A DNA stretch of 38,677 nucleotides from positions 1-38,677 of the forward strand of contig CASKJV010000017.1 of assembly GCA_949388605.1 (NCBI GenBank). The letters run 5' to 3'. The notes under the pieces are model-generated. The model saw only the letters and a list, made by a program, of their open reading frames with translations, did no database searches and had not been told where the DNA came from. The translations under genes were made by a program, and so were the position numbers. This document shows positions 1 to 8,953 of the stretch, one piece after another (position 1 is the stretch's first letter; each line of letters opens with the position of its first letter). The DNA comes from an uncultured Clostridia bacterium. Its GTDB lineage: Bacteria; Bacillota; Clostridia; TANB77; CAG-508.

Positions 1-414
1 ATTTTATCAAATATGTTTGCAAATAATACAATATAAAAATGAAAAAATGTAAGCGAATTGAAAGTAAATTGAATATACAAATTCTTAATTTATGAAATGA
101 GGGATGTTCACGTTGCCTTAGATATATGGGCAAGAAGTGAAAGAGGCGCATTTTATAAATTTAGAATTTGTATGAAATTTAGCTTGAACGAGCACATTTT
201 TAAATTTTTCATATTGTATTATTGCAAGAGTAATATTAATAAATTTATTTTGGCAATCTATTATATTAGAGTAGTACGAAGGGATTTTATAAATTACATT
301 TAATTTATAAATAATCTTCCCTACAAATTACAATTCGAACTGTGCAGAATATCAAAATTTGAAAGAATACTCAAATATTTTTATCCTAAAAATAACAATT
401 TACGAAAAGGACTG
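1..414. other. Left-edge non-coding stretch with two hairpins
   Basis: No convincing gene is seen. A compact stem-loop lies at 107-141 on the plus strand: TTCAC pairs with GTGAA and, inside it, TTGCC pairs with GGCAA around an 11-base loop. A longer A/T hairpin lies at 279-322, with a perfect 10-bp inner stem (287-296 with 301-310) and a GGGA/TCCC base. I could not match the region to a riboswitch or known small RNA. It may be the 5' leader of the PBP gene or the end of something outside the window. A 68-codon frame at 97-303 has no ribosome site and no recognisable composition, so it is not called. Confidence 0.4.
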
Positions 415-2835
415 ATGAATTTGAATAAAGAAAATGTAGATGAAAGAAAACGTTCTAGAATTGGAAAAAATATGAATTCTAGAAAATATATAAAAAAAGA
501 AAAAAATAGTAAATTAAAAAAAGTTAAATTAATATTAATTATAATATTTATATTAATAATTATTCTAGCAATAAAAACGGGAATATCAATTTCTAGATGG
601 CAAAATTTAGCACAAGATATGATTGCCAACTCTCCATCTCAAGTATTAGATATAGATGGAAAAGTTATTGCTGAACTTGGAAATAATAAAAACACAAAAA
701 ATGTATCTTTAAAAGAAATTCCAGATAATTTAAAGAACGCATATATTTCGATTGAAGATCAACGTTTTTATAAACATTCAGGAGTAGATCTTCCACGAAC
801 AGGAGCAGCAATTTTCTCATACATAAAAAATATGGGATCAGCGTCTTTTGGAGGAAGTAGTATTACACAACAATTAGTAAAAAACTTAACTGGTGCTAAT
901 TCTTCAAAAGTTACAAGAAAGATAAGTGAATGGTTTAAAGCTTTTGGAATAGAAGGAGTTCTTTCTAAAGATGAAATATTAGAAGCTTATTTAAATATTA
1001 TTTATGTTGGACCTAATATTTATGGTGTTGGTCTTGGATCAGAATATTATTTTAATAAAGAAATCAGTGAATTATCTTTAGCTGAATGTGCTTTTTTAGC
1101 TGGAATAAATAATTCTCCAAATTCATATAATCCATTCGGAGAAGATGATTATACAGAAAAAATTAACAAAAGAACAAAAACAGTTCTTTCTAAAATGTTA
1201 GAATTAGAATATATAAATGAAACAGATTATAATCAAGCAATAGCACAAGTAGATAAAGGATTAAAATTCAAACAAGGAAAAATTGAAACAAATAAAAATA
1301 GTGGAATTTATTCATATCACACAGATGCATTAATAACACAAATAATAGAAGATATAGCTAAAAAGAAACATATTTCAGAAACATTTGCTACCAATTATAT
1401 TAATATGGCAAATTTGAAAATATATAGTACTCAAGACTCAAATATACAAAAAGAGATAGAAAGTGAATTTTCAAAATCTACATACAAGTTAAAATCATCT
1501 AATGATCCATCAATAACCTCTCAGGCAGCAATGGTCATAATTGATCATACAACAGGAGAAGTTAAAGGATGTGTAGGTGGACTAGGAGAAAAAACAACAG
1601 CAAGAGGTTTTAATAGAGCAACACAAGCTTTAAGACAGACAGGCTCTAGTAGTAAACCTATTTCTGTATTATTACCTGGAATAGATAATAAAATATTTAC
1701 TCCATCAACTAAATATATAGATGAAGAAACTACATTTAACGATGGAACAGAAGAGGGATATTCACCAACAGATTATAATAAATATAGAGGAGAAATAACT
1801 GTTAGACAGGCAGTCGAATCTTCTCAAAATATACCTTTTGTTAAAATGATGGAACAGATTACTCCTAAATCTTCAATTTCTTATATGGAAAAATTAGGAA
1901 TAACAACACTTACTAAAACAGATGATAATTTAAATTTAGCTCTTGGCGGATTAGATAAAGGTATAAGTCCATTAGAAATGGCAACAGCATATGCTACCAT
2001 TGCTAATGATGGTGTTTATATAGAACCAACTTTTTATACAAAAATTGAAAACGGAAGTGGAAAAAAAGTAATTAAAACAAAACAAAAAAGAAAGAAAGTA
2101 TGCTCTGCTTCTGTTGCATATATAGTAAAATCATTATTAACAGAGCCAGTTACTGGAACAAAAGGAACTGCAAATTATTGTAAAATTAGTGGTATAGATG
2201 TTGCTGCCAAAACTGGAACTACTAATGATGAATATGATAGATGGTTATGTGGATTTACTCCTTATTATACAGCAGTTACGTGGTTTGGATTTGATAAAAA
2301 TGAAACTATACATTTTAATAAAAAAAATCCATCTGGTTTAATTTGGTCAAATGTAATGAAGAAAATTCATACTGGACTTGCGAATGCCAAATTCGAAATA
2401 CCAAATTCAAAAGATTTAGTATCAGTACAAATTTGCAAAACTACAGGATTAATTATAAATGATAATTGTCCAGATTCTTATTTGGAATATTATTTAATTG
2501 GAACAGAGCCACAAGATTATTGTTCAAAACATTCTAATACAAAAACAAATAAAACTAATAGTATACAAAACGAAAATAAACAAAGTGATAAAGATAAAAA
2601 TTTAAACACTAAACAAAATATAATAAACGAAGATTATAATACAAACATTAATAAAGACCAAATAAATGAAAATAATACAAATATAACTGAAGAAGAAAAT
2701 AATAATATTTTAGATATTGAAAATAGTGTTACCAATATAGAAGATATAGACGAAATATTACCTGATGAAAATGAAGAAGCTGATAATGATGATAATGATG
2801 TAACAAATAATATTGATGATGAATTTGAACAATAG
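415..2835 (+). CDS. Class A penicillin-binding protein (PBP1A type)
   Basis: Bifunctional peptidoglycan synthase that polymerises lipid II and cross-links the strands at the outer face of the membrane. The 806-residue protein has a basic cytoplasmic N-terminus, one membrane segment (about 38-53), a GT51 glycosyltransferase domain and a transpeptidase domain. GT51 signatures are IEDQRFYKH with catalytic Glu114, GGSSITQQLVKN (146-157) and the YVGPNIYGVG region. The transpeptidase has SxxK at 411-414 (GSSSKP rather than the usual GSTFKP), SxN at 470-472 and KTG at 599-601. The last 100 or so residues are a low-complexity Asn/Asp/Glu-rich tail. The start is the ATG after AAAAGGA. Function is secure; which PBP paralogue it is cannot be told here. 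Confidence 0.95.
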   Translation: MNLNKENVDERKRSRIGKNMNSRKYIKKEKNSKLKKVKLILIIIFILIIILAIKTGISISRWQNLAQDMIANSPSQVLDIDGKVIAELGNNKNTKNVSLKEIPDNLKNAYISIEDQRFYKHSGVDLPRTGAAIFSYIKNMGSASFGGSSITQQLVKNLTGANSSKVTRKISEWFKAFGIEGVLSKDEILEAYLNIIYVGPNIYGVGLGSEYYFNKEISELSLAECAFLAGINNSPNSYNPFGEDDYTEKINKRTKTVLSKMLELEYINETDYNQAIAQVDKGLKFKQGKIETNKNSGIYSYHTDALITQIIEDIAKKKHISETFATNYINMANLKIYSTQDSNIQKEIESEFSKSTYKLKSSNDPSITSQAAMVIIDHTTGEVKGCVGGLGEKTTARGFNRATQALRQTGSSSKPISVLLPGIDNKIFTPSTKYIDEETTFNDGTEEGYSPTDYNKYRGEITVRQAVESSQNIPFVKMMEQITPKSSISYMEKLGITTLTKTDDNLNLALGGLDKGISPLEMATAYATIANDGVYIEPTFYTKIENGSGKKVIKTKQKRKKVCSASVAYIVKSLLTEPVTGTKGTANYCKISGIDVAAKTGTTNDEYDRWLCGFTPYYTAVTWFGFDKNETIHFNKKNPSGLIWSNVMKKIHTGLANAKFEIPNSKDLVSVQICKTTGLIINDNCPDSYLEYYLIGTEPQDYCSKHSNTKTNKTNSIQNENKQSDKDKNLNTKQNIINEDYNTNINKDQINENNTNITEEENNNILDIENSVTNIEDIDEILPDENEEADNDDNDVTNNIDDEFEQ

Positions 2836-3050
2836 AATTTATTATATTAGTTTAGAGTGAATATGAACTGCCTATTCCATAAAATAAGGTATAAGTTATA
2901 TATAGACCAAATAGAAAAATAGTTAAATAAAAGGTTTAATGAAATTCAAAAAAGTAAAATAGAAAAAATATACTAATAATTGCAATTTTGTTGCAAATAA
3001 AAATAAAAATGGATATAATAGGTTTAATAAATAATTTATTGGAGGATAAA

Positions 3051-4952
3051 ATGGAAAGAACAAAAGCAAGAAAGATTATACTAATAATGATAATTGTATT
3101 GTTATTAGTAGTTATTATAGCAGGAGGAGCATATGCATTTCTAGCTACAGATATGTTTAAAACACCTGATCAACTATTTAAAAAATATTTAATAAGTGAT
3201 GTAATACAAGTTTCTAAATTTAATTCAGAACCTTATGGAGAAGCATCTAAGAGAATGCAAAATGAACCAGTAGAAATTACTTCAAAATCAACAATTTCAC
3301 ATAATTTATCTGAATCTAATTTAAACGAGGAAAATGATAATGAAGCAAAAGTAACATCAACAGTAACTTATAAATCAGATATTCCAAATAAAAATCAAGC
3401 TTTAAGTATAGATTTAAAAAACAATGATGAAGATTTTTTTGGATTAGATTTTTTAATTACAGATAATACTTATGGAATTCATGTGGATGAACTTCATGAT
3501 AAATATATAGCAGTTGAAAATAGAGATTTCAAAAAGATAGCAGAAACTTTTGGAGTAGATGAAGAAATAATAGATACTATACCAGATAGTATACCAGAAT
3601 TTTCATTTACATCAGAAGAAAAAGCAAAATTATCAGAAATAGCACAAAATTATTTAAATAAAATTTTTAATCAGATTGATACAAATTCATATACTAAAGA
3701 AAAATATACAATAGACAATTTTGATGGAGAAAGTTTTAGTGGAAACAAATATACTTTAACAATCTCTGAAATAAAGTTAGGAAATATTATCAAAAATGCA
3801 TATAAAGATTTATTACAAGATCAAGAATTTATGTCATTATTAGAACCAAAAATTCCTAATCAATTAATTGAAAGAGTGAAAGAAAGTGCTTCAGAAATAG
3901 AACTTCTAGAAGAATCTTCAGATGACAAAAATATAAAAATATCATTATATGAAGCTAATGGAAAAACTGTAAAAACAGAAGTAATATTCGAAAAATATAA
4001 TGTTACTAGTGAATTTTATATATTAAATAAAGATACTTCTAGTCATATGTATTTAAAATATAATATGCCACAGAATGATACTAATGAAGTTGCTTCAGAA
4101 GTAACTGTAGATGTAACAAATACATTTGAAAACAATAATGGTGAATATATAATTAAAATAAATCAAGAATACAATAAAGATGATATAGAAAAATTAAAAA
4201 ATGATTATGATGACAATTACTATGAAGAGGAATATAAAGATATCAATATAACTTATAAAATGGAAACAAGTGTTGAAAATGATGTAATAAATTCTAATAT
4301 TTCTTATGAATCAAATGATGAGAATTTTTCAAATCAAAAAAGCACATATACTATGAAATTTGGAAATGATATAAAAGTTCCAGTTTTAGATAATAATAAT
4401 AAAATTATTGTAAATGATTACTCTATTGAAGAGTTTGAAAAACTAGGAGAAGAAATAGTTCAAAATGTTCTTCTTAGTGCTAACGAAAATCCAAATACAT
4501 TAATAGGAAGTATTTTGGGAATGTTTAACACTTCAGATGGTATTAGTGGAACTTCTTCAATGGATGATTTAGATGATATAGACAATATTAATTCAAATAG
4601 TCCAAGTACAGAAGTTAATGCTTATAATAATGATGAATTTGATAACGCTTTCTATAAAGATCATGTAAGTACTACTATAGAAGACTCTATAAAAAAATTA
4701 TTAGAAGAGTATCATTACGATTTAGAAGTAAATCCAGATGCAAATCCAGCTGATTATTTAACGGTTGATAAGATAGAAGAAAATGCAGGAATTTTTATTG
4801 ATGAAATAGAATTAATAGATGGAAATACATTAAAATGTGTTTGTGATGAATACACATATTTTGTAAAAATTAATATTGATGGTAACGAATGGAAATTAGT
4901 TAATACAGAAACTCTATATTCAGAAGATGGAACTTTAGAAAGTGCAATGTAA
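3051..4952 (+). CDS. Membrane-anchored extracellular protein of unknown function
   Basis: I do not recognise a named family with certainty. The 633-residue product has a short basic N-terminus (MERTKARK), one strongly hydrophobic segment at about residues 9-31, and then roughly 600 polar, acidic, Asn/Asp/Glu-rich residues without further membrane segments. This fits a type II anchored protein or an uncleaved signal peptide with an outside domain. The start at 3051 is chosen because GGAGG lies just upstream; an in-frame ATG-like codon 63 bases earlier has no ribosome site. The gene follows the PBP gene on the same strand after about 215 bases and ends at a strong hairpin terminator. A cell-wall or surface role is an inference from topology and neighbour only. 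Confidence 0.75.
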   Translation: MERTKARKIILIMIIVLLLVVIIAGGAYAFLATDMFKTPDQLFKKYLISDVIQVSKFNSEPYGEASKRMQNEPVEITSKSTISHNLSESNLNEENDNEAKVTSTVTYKSDIPNKNQALSIDLKNNDEDFFGLDFLITDNTYGIHVDELHDKYIAVENRDFKKIAETFGVDEEIIDTIPDSIPEFSFTSEEKAKLSEIAQNYLNKIFNQIDTNSYTKEKYTIDNFDGESFSGNKYTLTISEIKLGNIIKNAYKDLLQDQEFMSLLEPKIPNQLIERVKESASEIELLEESSDDKNIKISLYEANGKTVKTEVIFEKYNVTSEFYILNKDTSSHMYLKYNMPQNDTNEVASEVTVDVTNTFENNNGEYIIKINQEYNKDDIEKLKNDYDDNYYEEEYKDINITYKMETSVENDVINSNISYESNDENFSNQKSTYTMKFGNDIKVPVLDNNNKIIVNDYSIEEFEKLGEEIVQNVLLSANENPNTLIGSILGMFNTSDGISGTSSMDDLDDIDNINSNSPSTEVNAYNNDEFDNAFYKDHVSTTIEDSIKKLLEEYHYDLEVNPDANPADYLTVDKIEENAGIFIDEIELIDGNTLKCVCDEYTYFVKINIDGNEWKLVNTETLYSEDGTLESAM

Positions 4953-5045
4953 TAAGAAAGATTGCAATAAAAAAATACTATTATAAAATTAAATAACCAC
5001 TTTTGAAGTTAAAAAAATTTATATAATAGAATATATATAGAAATT

Positions 5046-5086
5046 AAAATGTTATTGTGAAATATTTCACAGTAACATTTTTTTTG
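5046..5086 (+). terminator. Rho-independent terminator after the 3051-4952 gene
   Basis: Stem AATGTTATTGTGAAA pairs with TTTCACAGTAACATT (one mismatch) over a tiny loop, followed by eight T. It separates the upstream gene from the patatin gene. Confidence 0.85.
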
Positions 5087-5111
5087 AATAATATAACATG
5101 AGGTGGTTTTT

Positions 5112-5978
5112 ATGAAATTAGGATTATGTCTTTCAGGTGGTGGAACAAAGGCTTTTGCTCACATAGGAGCACTTAAAGCAATAGATGAGTCTAATATTAA
5201 ATTTGATTATTTTGCAGGAACTTCTTCTGGGAGTATTGTTGCAACTCTTTATGCAATTGGATATAGTACAGATGAGATTTATGATATTTTTAACAAATAT
5301 GCTAATAAAATTAATTACATAGATTTTAGAAATATATTAAAGGTAATTATTAATTTTTTTAAGACAGGAAAAGTAAAAATAGATGGTTTAAACAGTGGAG
5401 AAAAAATTTATAAATTAATGAATAAATTTTGTAATAAAAAAGGAATATCAAATATTTCACAGATAGATAAAACTTTATTAATACCAGCTGTTAATATTTT
5501 GGACGAAGATTTATATGTTTTTTGTTCTAAAAAAATTAATGGAATTGATCTTCCATCAAATATAAAGTATGTAAATAGCGTAGATATTGGGACTGCAGTT
5601 CAGGCAAGTTGTAGCTATCCAGGAATATTTTCACCTTGTTCCAAAATAGATAATTGCTTACTTATAGATGGCGGAATTGAAGAAAACGTTCCTTGGAGAG
5701 AAGAAAAAAGAATTGGTGCTGATAAAGTTTTAAGCATTGTATTTACTAATACACAAGTTAAAAAATGCTGTAATAGCATAATTGATATATTAATAAAAGC
5801 ATTTAATATTTTGTGCCATGAACTTAGTAGATATGAATGGGATGGTTCAGATTATTTACTTGAAATAAAGCATTCTAATAGTGGTTTACTAAATTCCAAA
5901 AATGCAAAAAAACTATATTATGAAGGATATACACAAACAAAAAAATTTATTAAAGAAAATAATTTAAATAATATTTAA
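5112..5978 (+). CDS. Patatin-like phospholipase (RssA/YlbK type)
   Basis: Predicted Ser-Asp lipid acyl hydrolase, 288 residues. All patatin marks are present: the glycine-rich oxyanion loop LSGGGTKAFAHIG (7-19), the nucleophile elbow GTSSG (36-40, Ser38) and the DGG motif with catalytic Asp186 (LLIDGGIEENVP). There is no signal peptide or membrane segment, so it should act in the cytoplasm or at the inner membrane face; the substrate cannot be read from sequence. The start is ATG 5112 behind GAGGTGG, not the in-frame GTG nine bases earlier, which lies inside that ribosome site. It is flanked by a terminator upstream and about 120 bases downstream, so it is probably a single-gene unit. Length is normal for the bacterial family. 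Confidence 0.9.
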   Translation: MKLGLCLSGGGTKAFAHIGALKAIDESNIKFDYFAGTSSGSIVATLYAIGYSTDEIYDIFNKYANKINYIDFRNILKVIINFFKTGKVKIDGLNSGEKIYKLMNKFCNKKGISNISQIDKTLLIPAVNILDEDLYVFCSKKINGIDLPSNIKYVNSVDIGTAVQASCSYPGIFSPCSKIDNCLLIDGGIEENVPWREEKRIGADKVLSIVFTNTQVKKCCNSIIDILIKAFNILCHELSRYEWDGSDYLLEIKHSNSGLLNSKNAKKLYYEGYTQTKKFIKENNLNNI

Positions 5979-6100
5979 ATTTTGTAAATAATAAAGTATA
6001 ATAGAACAATAGTAATAATATATAATATGCAAAAAAATATATATGTATAAATATAAATAAAACTTTGAAAAATAAGTTTAAAATATAAAAGGAGTAAAAT

Positions 6101-7216
6101 ATGGAAGAAATTTGGAATAATTTTATAAATTCTATTGATTTTAATTATATTGAAATATTAATATGGCTATTTTTTACGTATTCATTTGCAGGCTGGGTTA
6201 TGGAGTCATTTGGTGGCATTTTTGTAACAAAAAAATTTGTGAACAGAGGTTTTTTAATTGGACCACTTTGTCCTGTGTATGGAATTGGAGTAGTTATAAT
6301 AACTATAGTATTAGGAAAATATAGTAATGATATTTTTGCATTATTTGTTTTATCAACAGTATTATGTGGAGTACTAGAATACTTAACTAGCTATATTATG
6401 GAGAAATTATTTAATGCTAGATGGTGGGATTATACTAATAGAAAATTTAATATAAATGGTAGAATTTGTTTACAAAATCTATGCTTATTTGGAATTGCTG
6501 GTTCTGCTATTTTGTGTATAGCAAATCCATTTTTTATAAATTTGTATATGAAAATACCAGATTTTCAAAGACATTTAATTACAGGTATAGTATTAGGTTT
6601 GTTTACTGCAGATTTTATTATATCTTTTATAATTATCTCTAGTTTTAAAGGTGCAACATATGACAAAATGGATAATACAGAAGAAATTAGTTCTAAAGTA
6701 AAAGATAAAGCAGAAGATATAATAATAAAAGCAGAGTCTAATGCTATACATTCTATTAGAAAATTGACTGTTAAAGGTATGAAATTTCAAAGAAAAATTA
6801 GATATAGAAGAAGTAAATTATTTAATTCTAAGAACTATAGTTTAAGAGAATTATTAATAAAAATGAATGAAGATAAAAATAATATTAAAAATAGAATTAT
6901 TGATGAGAAAGCTAAATTTGATGAACAAATTAAATTAAAGAAAATAAATTTTGAAAATAAACAGAAACAGATTGTTGAAAATAAAATAAAGAAAACTAGA
7001 GATGAAATTGAAGAATTTCAAAAAGTTTCTAAACAAAAAGTCGAAGAAACTATTAAGAATATAAAAATATCTTCTGAAGAATTTTCAAAACAAGTTAAAG
7101 ATAAGTTTAGTTCTCAATCAATATTAAAACATAGACTAATAAATGCATTTCCTAATATGATAGTTAGAAAACCTAAAAATGAAAAGAGAGAGAAATTAAA
7201 TAAAAAAAATAATTAA
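6101..7216 (+). CDS. PF06541 (CmpB-type) membrane protein with coiled-coil tail
   Basis: The N-terminal 160 or so residues match the putative ABC-transporter type IV (CmpB, PF06541) family: hydrophobic helices with the conserved run SFAGWVMESFGG, the FVNRGFLIGPLCPVYG motif, LEYLTSYIMEKLF and ARWWDYT. About five membrane segments are visible, the last near residues 160-182. The remaining 190 residues are very rich in Lys, Glu and Ile and should form a long cytoplasmic coiled coil. No ATPase partner is next door, so a transport role rests only on the family name. The start has a good AAAGGAG site. The gene stands alone between patatin and a small acidic protein. Confidence 0.8.
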   Translation: MEEIWNNFINSIDFNYIEILIWLFFTYSFAGWVMESFGGIFVTKKFVNRGFLIGPLCPVYGIGVVIITIVLGKYSNDIFALFVLSTVLCGVLEYLTSYIMEKLFNARWWDYTNRKFNINGRICLQNLCLFGIAGSAILCIANPFFINLYMKIPDFQRHLITGIVLGLFTADFIISFIIISSFKGATYDKMDNTEEISSKVKDKAEDIIIKAESNAIHSIRKLTVKGMKFQRKIRYRRSKLFNSKNYSLRELLIKMNEDKNNIKNRIIDEKAKFDEQIKLKKINFENKQKQIVENKIKKTRDEIEEFQKVSKQKVEETIKNIKISSEEFSKQVKDKFSSQSILKHRLINAFPNMIVRKPKNEKREKLNKKNN

Positions 7217-7385
7217 TATATTGAAGATGAACTAAAAATATAATATCTTTAAAAAAGATATATTAAATAAATTAGAAAATAATATAGGTTTAAAATAGAT
7301 ATGTCACATATAAATTGAAAATAAAATATTGAAAGAATAGATGTTTTATGTTAATATAAATAATTATAATTGTAAGGAGGTTTGT

Positions 7386-7847
7386 ATGAAAGAAGAAAAT
7401 ACAGATGAAAGTTATATTGGATTAATTTGTAATGGTGAATTTAACGCAATTAGAGATTTCAAAATTGGTGAATTATTTGAATCTTTTTTTGATAATATAA
7501 ATTATAATGTACTTAAAGAAGATGAGAAAGTATATGTTGATTTTACAGGAGAAGCAATGTGCGATGAAGAACCATGCACAATTTTAATCAGATTTAAAAT
7601 TGATAATGATGATGAATTCGAAATTAATTTTGTAAAAGTAAATGATGATGCTTTAGATGAAGAAGAAACATTAGATTTATTAGATGATATTGCATTTGCT
7701 GGTGGGGCAATTTTAGATGATGAAGACTATTGTTATAACTGTGATATGGAGGAGTGTAGTCATTGTATGCATAATTTAGATAGCCTTGAAGATTTTGAAG
7801 ATTGTGATGAAAGTCTTGATGACAATAATGACGATGATAATGATTAG
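7386..7847 (+). CDS. Acidic protein with a Cys4 cluster, unknown function
   Basis: Family not recognised. The 153-residue product is strongly acidic, with an Asp/Glu/Asn-rich C-terminus, and carries C116-x2-C119-x4-C124-x2-C127, a spacing that could bind zinc or a metal cluster. Additional cysteines occur at 15, 59, 64 and 140. No membrane segment or signal peptide is seen, so it is probably cytoplasmic. The start ATG follows TAAGGAGG with ideal spacing; an upstream in-frame ATG at 7341 would add 15 residues but has no ribosome site. Confidence 0.75.
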   Translation: MKEENTDESYIGLICNGEFNAIRDFKIGELFESFFDNINYNVLKEDEKVYVDFTGEAMCDEEPCTILIRFKIDNDDEFEINFVKVNDDALDEEETLDLLDDIAFAGGAILDDEDYCYNCDMEECSHCMHNLDSLEDFEDCDESLDDNNDDDND

Positions 7848-7975
7848 TCCAAAATCTTTTTCACATAATTCCTTTTTATTTAATATTATATAGAAAGTGC
7901 ATATGATTTTATTCGATTTAGCTTTTATTTTCTAAATAGAAATAAACTTATATGTAGTAAATAGGAGGAAGTAAA

Positions 7976-8131
7976 ATGTTTTGGTGTAGATTTCGAAAAA
8001 TAATAGCAGGAATTCTTATAGGATTTGGAATAGGAATTCTTTTAGTGTTATTTCTTCCTCCAGTTGCCTGGATTTGCATTATGGGATTAGGAATGCTTAT
8101 TGGAGGTATTAAGTTTTTATTTTCTAAATAA
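7976..8131 (+). CDS. 51-residue membrane peptide upstream of spoVM
   Basis: A 51-codon frame starts at an ATG with a strong AGGAGG site eight bases upstream. It encodes a basic N-terminus (MFWCRFRKI) followed by a Gly/Ile/Leu-rich hydrophobic hairpin: a first helix to about residue 27, LPPVAW turn, and a second helix to about residue 48, ending FLFSK. That is a credible two-helix small membrane protein. It precedes spoVM by 49 bases on the same strand with no terminator between, so the two may be co-transcribed. A sporulation role is only a guess from this position. Confidence 0.75.
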   Translation: MFWCRFRKIIAGILIGFGIGILLVLFLPPVAWICIMGLGMLIGGIKFLFSK

Positions 8132-8180
8132 TTTTTTTGTAATGAAAAGTTTAGAAAAGTAAAAAAATAAGGAGGAGAAT

Positions 8181-8258
8181 ATGACAATTGTAGTAAAAAA
8201 AGTGCCTAAATTTTTAAGGGGATTTGTAAAATTTATATTCGGAATAAAATCTACATAG
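8181..8258 (+). CDS. spoVM: Stage V sporulation protein M (SpoVM)
   Basis: A 25-residue amphipathic peptide, too short for most gene finders. Against Bacillus subtilis SpoVM (26 residues, from memory) it aligns without gaps and keeps Lys7, Pro9, Lys10, Phe11, Leu12, Gly14, Val16 and Gly21, with conservative changes at 8 and 17. In Bacillus, SpoVM lies flat on the convex forespore membrane and recruits SpoIVA to start coat assembly; Pro9 is important for recognising curvature. The ribosome site (AAGGAGG) is excellent. Context agrees: rpmB lies next to it on the opposite strand, as in Bacillus where spoVM and rpmB are neighbours. This makes the organism a probable spore former. Confidence 0.88.
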   Translation: MTIVVKKVPKFLRGFVKFIFGIKST

Positions 8259-8281
8259 AATTTAGGTAGAAAGAAAAATCA

Positions 8282-8326
8282 CTTTTATTTACTAGGAAGT
8301 GCAGAGCACTTTACTACTAAATAAAA
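8282..8326. repeat. Imperfect intergenic palindrome, copy A
   Basis: Arms TTTTATTTACTAGGAAGTGC and GCACTTTACTACTAAATAAA face each other around a short AGA centre. The TTATTTA-GTAGGAA-GTGC core is shared with 13966-14004 and, as a half copy, with 9697-9715. Confidence 0.6.
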
Positions 8327-8359
8327 AAAGGAGTAATTAGATATACTAATTACTCTTTT
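8324..8359 (+). terminator. Terminator after spoVM
   Basis: A-run, then GAGTAATTAG (8331-8340), a five-base loop, perfect complement CTAATTACTC (8346-8355) and TTTT. It would end the spoVM transcript. Confidence 0.75.
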
Positions 8360-8378
8360 CTACTAAATAAAAGTAAAG

Positions 8379-8436
8379 ACGAAGCACATAGCTTTGCTAA
8401 AATTTGATATTATTTTAGTAAAGCTATGTGCTTCGT
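8379..8436. repeat. 25-bp near-perfect inverted repeat between spoVM and rpmB
   Basis: The arms 8379-8403 and 8412-8436 are complementary over 25 bases with one G/A difference, around an eight-base loop. T-rich sequence follows on both strands, so it could end rpmB transcripts from the minus strand and read-through from spoVM. Its length is unusual for a plain terminator. The left arm begins ACGAAGCACATAG, resembling the arm of the 15726-15768 hairpin. Confidence 0.7.
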
Positions 8437-8452
8437 TTGTTTTATTTTTCTA

Positions 8453-8653
8453 TTAAACAGCTCTTTTGATTTTTCCAGAACGTAAGCATTTAGAACATAC
8501 TGACACTCTTTTAACATTTCCATCAATAATAGCTTTAACTGTTCTTAAATTTGGTTTTACTTGTCTAGATGTTCTCTTGCTAATATGTGAACGAGTTATA
8601 CTCAATTGATTTCCAAAGCTTGTTTCTTTTCCACAACAAACACATTTTGCCAT
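8453..8653 (-). CDS. rpmB: 50S ribosomal protein L28
   Basis: Small basic ribosomal protein of 66 residues beginning MAKCVCCGKETSFGNQLS. It is the zinc-type form, with Cys pairs CVCC near the N-terminus and CSKC near the C-terminus. SITRSHISKRTSRQ and the RSGKIKRAV end are typical. The start is ATG 8653 behind GGAGGTG; an extension to 8725 in the same frame is not credible. It is transcribed towards spoVM, with the 25-bp inverted repeat just past its stop. Confidence 0.96.
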   Translation of the reverse strand: MAKCVCCGKETSFGNQLSITRSHISKRTSRQVKPNLRTVKAIIDGNVKRVSVCSKCLRSGKIKRAV

Positions 8654-8696
8654 ATCTAAAGCACCTCCATTTATTTTAATAAACTGACTAAATAAT

Positions 8697-8725
8697 AGTC
8701 TAACATACATTTTTTTAAAAAACAA
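8697..8725 (-). promoter_or_regulatory. Probable sigma-A promoter of rpmB
   Basis: Read on the minus strand: TTGTTT (8720-8725), 17 bases, TAGACT (8697-8702), about 44 bases before the start codon. Weaker match than the others listed here. Confidence 0.45.
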
Positions 8726-8892
8726 GTGATTTTTAATATTTTTTTTATTTTATTATACTAATTTTGGGAAAGTATTATTTTTGGGGAAGTATTATAATCT
8801 GGAAAATTGAATTTTTTGACATAATTAATGCATTTAGTTAAATAAAAAATTAGAAATGAATCATAGCGTATAATTTCTAGCAAAAGCTAATA

Positions 8893-8920
8893 TTGACTTT
8901 TTTGTAAAATATAGTATAAT
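8893..8920 (+). promoter_or_regulatory. Sigma-A promoter before the 8954 gene
   Basis: TTGACT (8893-8898), 16-base spacer, TATAAT (8915-8920). About 30 bases lie between the -10 box and the start codon. Confidence 0.75.
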
Positions 8921-8953
8921 AATTGTTAGGATAACTAGTGAAGGGAGAAGAAT

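Noticed and set aside
97-303. 68-codon open frame at the left edge
   Set aside because: No ribosome site, odd composition and it runs through two hairpins; more likely non-coding.
100-330. Lysine riboswitch suggested by AGAGGCGCA
   Set aside because: The conserved internal loops and the closing 3' strand of the class are not present, and the downstream gene is a PBP rather than a lysine gene.
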